Made by a program: the position numbers and the translations under genes
In this document: positions 1 to 6,282 of the stretch, piece after piece
Layout: each line of letters starts with the position of its first letter
Position numbering within the stretch: position 1 is the stretch's first letter
Source: Methanocorpusculum sp.
GTDB taxonomy: Archaea; Halobacteriota; Methanomicrobia; Methanomicrobiales; Methanocorpusculaceae
Length of the DNA stretch: 10,794 nucleotides
Direction of reading: 5' to 3'
NCBI GenBank assembly: GCA_017622255.1
Contig: JAGARL010000294.1
Span: forward strand, 1-10,794
Notes under the pieces: generated by a model
The model's input: only the letters and a program-made list of their open reading frames with translations
Database searches by the model: none
Told to the model about the DNA's origin: nothing

Positions 1-1
1 C

Positions 2-2419
2 TCTGGCGGTTTTATCTTCTTTGAACCGATGACTTTATTCCCAACTGGACAGGATATTGTATGGGGACCGCTGTTTACCTACATCTCTGCACTCTTTGGA
101 ATGTTTGCCGGAGATGCAGGACGTGTCGCATTAATTGATGCAGTATCATGGGTACCTGCAGTTCTTGGCGCATTGATGGTTCCAGTGGTATTTTTCCTTG
201 GGAAAAAACTCGGGGACTGGAAAACAGGACTGCTTGCAGGTCTCTTTATCGCAATTATTGGCGGTCAGTTCTTCTCAAGAACCCTTTATGGACACTTTGA
301 CCACCACATAGCAGAAACGTTATTCTCGACGCTCTTTTGTCTGTGTTATGTTCTAGCACTTGCCCACCTGCACGGAAAGGATATTTCGCTGATGAATAAA
401 GCAAGCCTGAAACTGCCGGTTATTTTTGGAATTATTTCCGGTATTGCATACTACCTCGGCCTTCTGACAATGACCACCCTTGTTGTCTTTGGTTTGTTTG
501 CCTCTGTGATGACTCTTATCCAGTTCATTCTTGATTACAAATCAGGAAAGCCAACAGAGTATCTGGTTGTTCTGAATATACTCACGTTTGGTATTGCTAC
601 AATTGGACTTCTCGTGTATGGAATCAAAGACTTTGGCTTCAGTTTTTACAGCTACTCCTTAGCTCTTCTGATTGCACAGATACTGGTTATCCTTGGAACT
701 CTGTTCCTCTATATCTTAGCAAAAGGTATTTCCAAACTGGAAAAGCCCTGGTACTTCTACCCAGCATCAATTCTTGCCGTTTCGGTAGTTGGGGTTCTCT
801 TCTTTTGGATAGTAATGCCGAATCTCTTTAACACCATGGTGGGTAGTCTCTCAGCCTTCTTCCTGAACACAAGCAGTGGCATGGCCACAGTCCAGGAAAT
901 GGCGGCTTGGACAGTTGAATCTGCTGTCTCCTCCTTCGGCTGGGGACTGCTGCTTGCGGTCGGCGGATTTGCCGTTCTTGTCTGGCAGGTTGTCCGCCGT
1001 GAAACACCAGCAGCGCTCTTTGTGCTTATCTGGTCACTCTTCATGTTCCTCGCAACAGTTGCCCACATCCGCTGGGAGTACTTCTTTGCAGTAAACATCG
1101 CACTGCTTGCTGCAGTCTGTGTGTCCTGGGCAATCTCCTTTGCCGCAGATGAAGTGAAAAAACTCCTCGGCAAGAAACAGCCGGCAGAAGTTCCATCAGG
1201 AAAGAAGGGAAAGAAGGCAGTATCCACTGTTTCCGACAAGCCGGATGTTTTAAAGATTGGTGTACTGGCAGTTGTTGTACTGGTCGCCCTCATCTTTACC
1301 GGAATGTCTGCAGCATCGGCGGTAACTACTGCATCCGCATACGGTCAGGCAGGCGGCACCGAAAAGGACTGGATTGAAGCAACCGAATGGCTTGTCGAAG
1401 GAACGCCGGAGACCGGCATTGACTACTACGCACTCTACGAACGTGAAGGATTCTCCTACCCAGAAGAGGCATACGGAGTTATGTCCTGGTGGGATTACGG
1501 ACACTACATCACGACAATTGGCGAACGTATCCCGAACAGTAACCCGTTCCAGGCAGGTGTTTCCGGTGAGTATGGAGCCGCACAGGTATTAACAGCAACT
1601 GATGAGGAGGCTGTTGTCGAGAAACTCGATTATCTCGGAACCAAATATGTCATGACCGATTATCAAATGGCAGGCAGCAAATTTGGTGCTATGGCTATCT
1701 GGGCAAACACCACGTTGCAGACCGCACCGTTCTACACCTACCTCCTGCAGCAGAGTGCAACCGGGGCATACTCTGTTGTCTCTGCACAGACACCGGAGTA
1801 CTACAACACCTTAACTGCACGGTTACAGAACTTCGACGGCTCATACACGGAAGCAGGCTCTGTTGCTCTGGTCTTAACGGACAGCTCTGCCGGATACGGC
1901 TATCCGGTCATCACCTACACGAAATCCTACGCAAACGCTGACGACGCATGGAAGATGGCAAAGGAGTACAACGCACAGAGTGCAAACACCGCAGCCGGAA
2001 AGTACGCATACGTAATCTCCATCCCGAATGACGTTACCAACTACTTCGACCCGAATGTAGATGTACCGGCACTCAAACACTTCCGCCTTGTCCATGAATC
2101 CGACACCTATCTGATTCCGGCAGACAGTTACTCATACTATGTAACCGAGCCGAACGGCGGCGGTACTGCATGGGTTAAGACCTTTGAGTACGTGAAAGGC
2201 GCCGTCATCAAAGGAAACGGCATCATCTCAATTGATGTCACCACCAACAACGGCAGAACCTTCACCTACAGACAGGTAAGCGAGAACGGACAGTTTGTTG
2301 TTCCGTACGCAACCGGACAGACTGGTGAAATCAAGACCGGCGTCTACAAGATTGAAGGAAGCGGTCAGACCTTCACTGTTTCTGAGAATGCAGTTCAGAA
2401 CGGACTGACTGTCAACTAA
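2..2419 (+). CDS. aglB: AglB/STT3 oligosaccharyltransferase, N-terminus missing
   Basis: This is the catalytic subunit of archaeal N-glycosylation, which moves a lipid-linked glycan onto Asn of exported proteins such as S-layer or pilus subunits. The frame is open to the left edge, so the gene starts upstream; the first ATG at 29 is internal. Counting from that ATG, the visible signs are PTGQD...WGPLFT near residue 6, the acidic loop motif DHHIAE at about 91-96, many membrane helices up to about residue 440, and the WWDYG signature at 487-491 opening the external C-terminal domain. D544, K551 and M555 look like the downstream DK/MI-type motif that contacts the acceptor Ser/Thr. A Lys-rich stretch at about 377-408 lies between the last two helices and is probably cytoplasmic. 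The first DxD motif is expected upstream of the window. The GC content rises partway through the gene. Confidence 0.93.
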   Translation, partial: SGGFIFFEPMTLFPTGQDIVWGPLFTYISALFGMFAGDAGRVALIDAVSWVPAVLGALMVPVVFFLGKKLGDWKTGLLAGLFIAIIGGQFFSRTLYGHFDHHIAETLFSTLFCLCYVLALAHLHGKDISLMNKASLKLPVIFGIISGIAYYLGLLTMTTLVVFGLFASVMTLIQFILDYKSGKPTEYLVVLNILTFGIATIGLLVYGIKDFGFSFYSYSLALLIAQILVILGTLFLYILAKGISKLEKPWYFYPASILAVSVVGVLFFWIVMPNLFNTMVGSLSAFFLNTSSGMATVQEMAAWTVESAVSSFGWGLLLAVGGFAVLVWQVVRRETPAALFVLIWSLFMFLATVAHIRWEYFFAVNIALLAAVCVSWAISFAADEVKKLLGKKQPAEVPSGKKGKKAVSTVSDKPDVLKIGVLAVVVLVALIFTGMSAASAVTTASAYGQAGGTEKDWIEATEWLVEGTPETGIDYYALYEREGFSYPEEAYGVMSWWDYGHYITTIGERIPNSNPFQAGVSGEYGAAQVLTATDEEAVVEKLDYLGTKYVMTDYQMAGSKFGAMAIWANTTLQTAPFYTYLLQQSATGAYSVVSAQTPEYYNTLTARLQNFDGSYTEAGSVALVLTDSSAGYGYPVITYTKSYANADDAWKMAKEYNAQSANTAAGKYAYVISIPNDVTNYFDPNVDVPALKHFRLVHESDTYLIPADSYSYYVTEPNGGGTAWVKTFEYVKGAVIKGNGIISIDVTTNNGRTFTYRQVSENGQFVVPYATGQTGEIKTGVYKIEGSGQTFTVSENAVQNGLTVN

Positions 2420-2440
2420 TTTTTTTCTTTCCTCTTTTTT
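2420..2440 (+). terminator. T-rich terminator after aglB
   Basis: Directly after the aglB stop codon there are two runs of T, seven bases from 2420 and six bases at 2435-2440, separated by a pyrimidine-rich spacer and without a clear stem. Archaeal RNA polymerase terminates at such U-tracts. The next gene has its own TATA-like element, which supports a transcription break here. Confidence 0.65.
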
Positions 2441-2463
2441 CAACTCTCCCACTGAAACCACAC

Positions 2464-2470
2464 CTTTATC
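2464..2470 (+). promoter_or_regulatory. TATA-like element for DUF2098 gene
   Basis: The sequence CTTTATC lies about 30 bases before the ATG at 2499, downstream of the aglB terminator. An archaeal start site about 25 bases past a TATA box would fall around 2492-2497, giving a nearly leaderless message. This fits the lack of a Shine-Dalgarno sequence before the ATG. Confidence 0.4.
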
Positions 2471-2498
2471 CGCTTACACGCCGAAGATATACACATAT

Positions 2499-2780
2499 AT
2501 GAGCGAATTTGAAATCGGTCAGACCGTGCGCTACTCCCGTACCGGAACCGTTGGAAAAATTGTCTCCTTCGCTGAAATCGACGGCAGCACCTTCGCAGAA
2601 ATTGATACTACCGGTCTGCTCTACCGCATTGACCAGTTAGTGGAAATTCACGAAGAGATGCGGGCATCTGCTGAGAAAGTCGATGTCAAGAAACAGATTC
2701 TTGATGAGCGGGAAAAACTCCGCGAGATGCAGGAGTCTGCCTGGCTGAATGTTGACCAGAGCTGTGAGGGCGGAGGATAA
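2499..2780 (+). CDS. DUF2098-like conserved archaeal protein
   Basis: This is a 93-residue protein of unknown function. The first 50 residues form a compact beta-rich segment with the pattern VRYSRTGTVGKIVSF...FAEIDTTGLLYRIDQLVEI, reminiscent of a small SH3-like or KOW-like barrel. I recognise it from memory as the DUF2098 family common in methanogens. The C-terminal 40 residues are charged and probably helical or coiled coil. The ATG at 2499 is preceded by a TATA-like element and no ribosome binding site, so it may be read leaderless. It sits alone between aglB and aIF2-gamma, and aIF2-gamma has its own promoter-like sequences, so the two need not share a transcript. The stop codon lies inside a perfect dyad. 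Confidence 0.7.
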   Translation: MSEFEIGQTVRYSRTGTVGKIVSFAEIDGSTFAEIDTTGLLYRIDQLVEIHEEMRASAEKVDVKKQILDEREKLREMQESAWLNVDQSCEGGG

Positions 2781-2793
2781 TCCTCAACCACAC

Positions 2794-2837
2794 AGATATA
2801 TCAGTCTTGAAGACAATTATATAAGGAGTACGGAGGT
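2794..2837 (+). promoter_or_regulatory. Candidate promoters and SD for aIF2-gamma
   Basis: Two TATA-like boxes precede this gene: AGATATATCA at 2794-2803 and TTATATA at 2817-2823. The first would start RNA near 2823-2828 and keep the GGAGGT at 2832-2837, which lies nine bases before the TTG start. The second would start RNA near 2845 and yield a leaderless message. Which box is used decides whether the strong Shine-Dalgarno sequence is ever present in the message. The promoter calls are inference; the SD is plainly visible. Confidence 0.5.
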
Positions 2838-2846
2838 TTTGGTAAC

Positions 2847-4079
2847 TTGAATGATCCTACAATACCCAATGTAAATATCGGCGTTGTCGGCCATGTCGAT
2901 CACGGCAAGACGACGCTTGTCGGTCAGCTTACCGGGTCCTGGACTGACCGCCACAGCGAAGAGCTGAAGCGCGGCATCTCGATTCGCTTAGGCTACGCTG
3001 ACGCCACGTTCTATAAATGTCAGAAATGCGGAGCTGACGGATGGTCGAACACCAATGTCTGCCCGAACTGCGGAGAAAAGATTGAGGCAGTCCGCTCAGT
3101 ATCTTTTGTCGATGCACCGGGCCACGAGACCTTAATGGCAACTATGCTTTCCGGTTCTGCAATCATGGACGGCGCAATGCTTGTAATTGCCGCAAACGAG
3201 CCGTGCCCGCAGCCGCAGACCAAAGAGCACTTAATGGCTTTAGAGCTTACCGGCATCAAAAACATCGTCATCGTTCAGAACAAGATTGATGTCGTGCCGC
3301 AGAAGCAGGCTATCGAAAACTACAAGCAGATTAAGGCATTCGTCAAGGGAACCGTTGCAGAAAACGCACCGATTATCCCGGTCTCCGCACAGAAAAAGAT
3401 TAACTTCAATATGTTAATCGATGCCCTCGACACCGTCATCCCGAACGAGGACCGTGACTCCGAAGCATCCCCGGTGATGCTTATCGCACGCTCGTTTGAT
3501 GTCAACCGTCCGGGAAGCTCCTGGAAGGAGATTAAAGGCGGCGTTATCGGCGGATCTCTTATCAGAGGAGAGTTCCACGAAGGCGATGAGATTGAAATCC
3601 GTCCGGGAAGACAGTACATGTCTGAAAATAAGGCAAAGTGGGAGCCGATTATTACCAAAATCACCTCTATGAACAAAGCATCCCGCAAAGTGCCGACCGC
3701 AAGCCCCGGAGGACTCGCAGCTATCGGAACCAAACTCGACCCAGCGATTACCAAGAGTGACACCTTAGTCGGTCAGGTAGCAGGCGCTGTCGGCGAACTG
3801 CCGCCGGTCTGGGACAAGATGAAGTTCAACGTCCAGTTAATGGACAGAGTTGTCGGTTCCGCATCCGAGCTCCACATCGACCCGCTCCGCTTAAAAGAGC
3901 CGCTGATGCTTTCCGTTGGAACTGCAGTCACTGTCGGTGTGGTTACTGCATCCAAGAAAAATGTGGTTGAAGTAATCCTGAAACGGCCAGTCTGTGCGGA
4001 AGTAGGATCCCGTATCGCAATCAGCCGTCAGGTCGGAGGAAGATGGCGGTTAATCGGAATGGGACTTCTCACCGAGTAA
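2847..4079 (+). CDS. eif2g: Translation initiation factor aIF2, gamma subunit
   Basis: This is the GTPase subunit of the aIF2 heterotrimer, which delivers initiator Met-tRNA to the small ribosomal subunit. At 410 residues it has the usual family length. The P-loop GHVDHGKT lies at 15-22, followed by the switch I region. A zinc knuckle with two CxxC pairs (CQKC, CPNC) follows, then DAPGH (switch II), NKID and SAQ, and two beta-barrel domains at the C-terminus. The start is a TTG at 2847, chosen because GGAGGT lies nine bases upstream and the protein begins as the family does; the ATG at 2851 is out of frame. Its last 37 bases overlap the PIN-domain gene, so the two are probably co-transcribed and translationally coupled. 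Confidence 0.97.
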   Translation: MNDPTIPNVNIGVVGHVDHGKTTLVGQLTGSWTDRHSEELKRGISIRLGYADATFYKCQKCGADGWSNTNVCPNCGEKIEAVRSVSFVDAPGHETLMATMLSGSAIMDGAMLVIAANEPCPQPQTKEHLMALELTGIKNIVIVQNKIDVVPQKQAIENYKQIKAFVKGTVAENAPIIPVSAQKKINFNMLIDALDTVIPNEDRDSEASPVMLIARSFDVNRPGSSWKEIKGGVIGGSLIRGEFHEGDEIEIRPGRQYMSENKAKWEPIITKITSMNKASRKVPTASPGGLAAIGTKLDPAITKSDTLVGQVAGAVGELPPVWDKMKFNVQLMDRVVGSASELHIDPLRLKEPLMLSVGTAVTVGVVTASKKNVVEVILKRPVCAEVGSRIAISRQVGGRWRLIGMGLLTE

Positions 4080-4456
4080 ACGTAGTCTTTGATACGAATG
4101 CATTAATGATGCCGGCGCAGTTCGGTGTTGACCTCTTTGGAGGGCTGACCGAACTGCTCGGCGGATATGACGCATGGGTTCTTCCCGAAGTTGTATCCGA
4201 ACTGCGCGGGCTTACCAATGGTTTCGGGAAAAACGCGGCTGCCGCACGGTTTGGTTTAACCGTTGCCGCCCGCTGTAAGCTTCTCGAACCATGGGATGAA
4301 GACATCCCGGTTGACGATAAAGTGGTGGCCAACGCACGAGAGATTAATGCTGTAGTAGTGACAAATGATAGAGAACTAAAAAAGAAACTCATCGACCAGC
4401 AGATTGCGGTTGTGGTCCTGCGTTCGCGATGCAGGCTTGAGTTGATTGGAAAATAA
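4043..4456 (+). CDS. PIN-domain ribonuclease, Fcf1/VapC-like
   Basis: This is a 137-residue single PIN domain, a metal-dependent endoribonuclease fold. The acidic residues are visible: D17 in FDTNALM, E53 in the PEVVSEL helix, D91/D92, and D109 in the closing [10 protein letters not shown] motif. There is no antitoxin partner. A PIN gene in this position, between aIF2-gamma and rpoE', is common in Euryarchaeota and is usually annotated as Fcf1/Utp24-like, so pre-rRNA processing is a more likely role than a toxin. The function remains inferred. The only usable in-frame start before the core is the ATG at 4043, inside the end of aIF2-gamma. The GGAGGA before it is only two bases away, which is unusually close, so re-initiation by ribosomes finishing aIF2-gamma may matter. 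Confidence 0.82.
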   Translation: MAVNRNGTSHRVNVVFDTNALMMPAQFGVDLFGGLTELLGGYDAWVLPEVVSELRGLTNGFGKNAAAARFGLTVAARCKLLEPWDEDIPVDDKVVANAREINAVVVTNDRELKKKLIDQQIAVVVLRSRCRLELIGK

Positions 4457-4475
4457 CAGAGTCAGCGAGAAACAT

Positions 4476-5042
4476 ATGTATTACAAACTGAAATTAAACG
4501 ATAAAGTCAGAGTTCCGCCGGAGCGTATGGGAGAAGACCTCAATACTGTTATCTTAGACGTCTTACAGGAACAGTTTGAGGGAAGTGTTGACAAGGAGAT
4601 GGGTATCTTTATCGCTGTCACCGGCGTTCAGCGTGTCGGCGAGGGTGAGATTATTTACAGTGACGGCGGCGTTTACTATGACGTTGACTTCGAAGCTGTC
4701 GTTCTCCGTTTAGCCCTGCAGGAAGTTATCGAAGGTATTGTAGTCGAAACCACGAGCTTCGGCGCATTTATCTCTCTTGGCCCGATCGATGCGATGCTCC
4801 ACATGAGTCAGATTTCCGATGAGTACATCGACTATGACGAGAAGAACTCCCGCCTTGTCTGCAAGGATTCCGGCAGACACTTAGGTGTCGGCGATACTGT
4901 CCGTGCCCGTGTTGTTGCACTCTCCTTAAACGAGCGTGACCCGCGTGAGTCCAAGATTGGACTGACCATGCGCCAGCCGGGACTCGGCAGCCTTGCATGG
5001 ATTGAAGCTGACAGAAGCAGCGAGAAGCAGGAGACTGCATAA
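4476..5042 (+). CDS. rpoE1: RNA polymerase subunit E' (Rpo7)
   Basis: This is the archaeal counterpart of eukaryotic Rpb7. With Rpo4 it forms the stalk of RNA polymerase, helps open the promoter and binds emerging RNA. At 188 residues it has the expected length. The N-terminal tip domain starts MYYKLKLNDKVRVPPERMG and runs to about residue 80. An S1/OB RNA-binding domain follows at about 82-166 (GIVVETTSFGAFISLGPIDAMLHMS). The frame is open further up to a TTG at 4446, but the family begins at the MYYK methionine, so I chose the ATG at 4476, twenty bases after the PIN stop. The stop codon overlaps the spt4 start by one base (TAATG). Confidence 0.96.
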   Translation: MYYKLKLNDKVRVPPERMGEDLNTVILDVLQEQFEGSVDKEMGIFIAVTGVQRVGEGEIIYSDGGVYYDVDFEAVVLRLALQEVIEGIVVETTSFGAFISLGPIDAMLHMSQISDEYIDYDEKNSRLVCKDSGRHLGVGDTVRARVVALSLNERDPRESKIGLTMRQPGLGSLAWIEADRSSEKQETA

Positions 5043-5260
5043 TGGCCGCAAAGCGCGCATCCCAGAAGAAGGTTCTTCAGGCATGCAGAAACTGCCACAA
5101 GGTCTTAGAAGCTGACAAGACCATCTGCCCGGAGTGTCAGGGTTCCGCCCTTACTCCGGAGTGGTTCGGCTACCTGGTCATTATTGACGCCCGCCACTCT
5201 GATGTTGCAAAGAAGATGAACATCGAGTATAACGGCCGCTACGCACTCAAGGTCAGATAA
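5042..5260 (+). CDS. spt4: Transcription elongation factor Spt4 (RpoE'')
   Basis: Spt4 partners Spt5 (the NusG homologue) on the RNA polymerase clamp and promotes processive elongation. The 72-residue protein has the family's small zinc ribbon, with ligands C15, C18, C29 and C32, followed by the WFGYLVIID segment that forms the beta-strand interface to the Spt5 NGN domain. It has a short basic N-terminus. It is joined to rpoE1 and to the downstream kinase gene by one-base TAATG overlaps, so all three are probably translated in series from one message. Confidence 0.96.
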   Translation: MAAKRASQKKVLQACRNCHKVLEADKTICPECQGSALTPEWFGYLVIIDARHSDVAKKMNIEYNGRYALKVR

Positions 5261-5745
5261 TGCTGACGCTTCCGCCGGAGTGCCGCGGACTGCTGAAAGA
5301 GCCGTTCGGCTCTCTTCATCCTGATTTTTCTGAAATTATTCCATATCTTACCCACCGGTCTTTCTGTACGGTCGGCGATGTTGTTACCAGAAACGCGTTT
5401 TTGCACGAGTTAACGCCGGATGTTTCGGTAATCGACGGTTTTACCAAGCGTTCGGATGCAGTATCCCTCCCGGAGTTTTCCGGAACGATTCTGGAAGTGA
5501 AAAACCCTGCCGGATGCATCTCCGAAGAACTTGAGGAAGCGCTTTTGAAAGCACATTCCCTGCGCCCTTCGCTGATACTGGTTGACGGCGAAGAGGACCT
5601 CGCAGTTCTTCCGCTGATTTCAATCCTCCCGGATTCTGCGGTTATTTTGTACGGACAGCCGGATGAGGGCGTTGTTTTCTGCGAGGTCACCGAGTCTCTC
5701 CGAAAAAAGGCCGCAGAGATTCTCTCCTGTTTTGTCCGCGTGTGA
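5260..5745 (+). CDS. GTP-dependent dephospho-CoA kinase (DUF359)
   Basis: This enzyme catalyses the last step of archaeal coenzyme A synthesis, phosphorylating dephospho-CoA with GTP. The family (DUF359) was assigned this activity in Thermococcus and is unrelated to bacterial CoaE. The 161-residue protein shows the family pattern: KEPFG at 13-17, the GDVVT turn at 39-43, PDVSVIDG at 53-60, VKNPAG at 80-85, VDGEEDLAVLP at 108-118, and YGQPDEGVV at 131-139, with the conserved acidic residues in place. It overlaps spt4 by one base and closes the aIF2-gamma run. Linkage to spt4 is common in archaea. The activity is assigned from family knowledge. Confidence 0.9.
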   Translation: MLTLPPECRGLLKEPFGSLHPDFSEIIPYLTHRSFCTVGDVVTRNAFLHELTPDVSVIDGFTKRSDAVSLPEFSGTILEVKNPAGCISEELEEALLKAHSLRPSLILVDGEEDLAVLPLISILPDSAVILYGQPDEGVVFCEVTESLRKKAAEILSCFVRV

Positions 5746-5751
5746 CGCAGG

Positions 5752-5760
5752 TATTAAATG
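5752..5760 (+). promoter_or_regulatory. TATA-like element for S24e-S27ae-Kae1 run
   Basis: The sequence TATTAAATG lies in the 45-base gap between the CoA kinase stop and the S24e ATG at 5791, about 35 bases upstream of that ATG. It would start RNA around 5780-5784, leaving a leader of about 7-11 bases. This suggests that the ribosomal protein genes have their own promoter as well as read-through from upstream. Confidence 0.45.
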
Positions 5761-5790
5761 GACAGCGCGCCAATATCTTAGGGATATCGA

Positions 5791-6081
5791 ATGGAGATTA
5801 AGATCACCTCTAATACCAGAAACGAGCTCCTTAGCCGTTCCGAGGTTGCATTCACCGCAGTTTACGAAGGTGCAACCCCGTCCCGTATGGACATCGGCGC
5901 AAAGATTGCAGCTCTCCAGAATGCACCAGTTGAGAACCTTGTCCTTTCCCCGCTCCAGAGCCGCTTTGGTGTCAGAGCAGTTCAGGGTGTCGCAAGAATC
6001 TACGACTCTGTCGAGGCACTGAAAGCAACCGAGCGCGCATACCTTATCGCACGCGGACAGAAGAAGGAAGAGGCTGAGTAA
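5791..6081 (+). CDS. rps24e: 30S ribosomal protein S24e
   Basis: This is a structural protein of the small ribosomal subunit, shared by archaea and eukaryotes. At 96 residues it has the archaeal length. It begins [19 protein letters not shown], has the basic and hydrophobic core typical of S24e ([30 protein letters not shown]), and ends in a charged tail. The ATG at 5791 follows the only gap in this part of the cluster, where a TATA-like element is seen. S27ae follows two bases after its stop, the usual archaeal pairing. A GGAAGAGG near the 3' end can serve as the ribosome binding site for S27ae. Confidence 0.95.
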   Translation: MEIKITSNTRNELLSRSEVAFTAVYEGATPSRMDIGAKIAALQNAPVENLVLSPLQSRFGVRAVQGVARIYDSVEALKATERAYLIARGQKKEEAE

Positions 6082-6083
6082 AC

Positions 6084-6269
6084 ATGGCAGCAAAGAAAGC
6101 AGCAAAGAAGGCAGCTCAGAAGCGCAGCGACCTTTACACTGTCGACAACCAGGGTAAAGCAACCACCACCCGCAAGTTCTGCCCACAGTGCGGACCAGGA
6201 GTCTTTATGGGAGAACACAAGGACCGGTTTGCATGCGGAAAGTGCGGATACACTGAGTTCAAGCAATAA
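6084..6269 (+). CDS. rps27ae: 30S ribosomal protein S27ae
   Basis: This is a zinc-ribbon protein of the small ribosomal subunit, homologous to the ribosomal part of the eukaryotic ubiquitin-S27a fusion. The 61-residue archaeal protein has no ubiquitin domain. A Lys/Ala-rich N-terminus for rRNA contact is followed by a zinc ribbon with C33, C36, C51 and C54. It begins two bases after S24e and ends 13 bases before the Kae1-Bud32 start. Confidence 0.95.
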   Translation: MAAKKAAKKAAQKRSDLYTVDNQGKATTTRKFCPQCGPGVFMGEHKDRFACGKCGYTEFKQ

Positions 6270-6282
6270 AATACAAAAAATC

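Noticed and set aside
757..1293. A 178-codon minus-strand open frame inside aglB
   Set aside because: The Ser/Thr/Arg-rich translation is typical of an antisense shadow, and it covers conserved membrane helices of aglB.
3320..3763. A 147-codon open frame on the minus strand inside aIF2-gamma
   Set aside because: It is antisense to a fully conserved GTPase gene, its translation shows no domain, and it has no promoter or SD; it mirrors the codon bias of the plus strand.
4043..4456. PIN gene as the toxin of a VapBC pair
   Set aside because: No antitoxin-like gene is adjacent; the neighbours are aIF2-gamma and Rpo7, a conserved housekeeping position.
4446..4475. TTG extension of Rpo7
   Set aside because: It overlaps the PIN gene and adds ten residues not found in the family, which begins at MYYK.
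6229..6282. Upstream ATG extension of Kae1-Bud32
   Set aside because: The extra 18 residues are S27ae sequence read in another frame, and the family starts at MPGKRVLGIEG.
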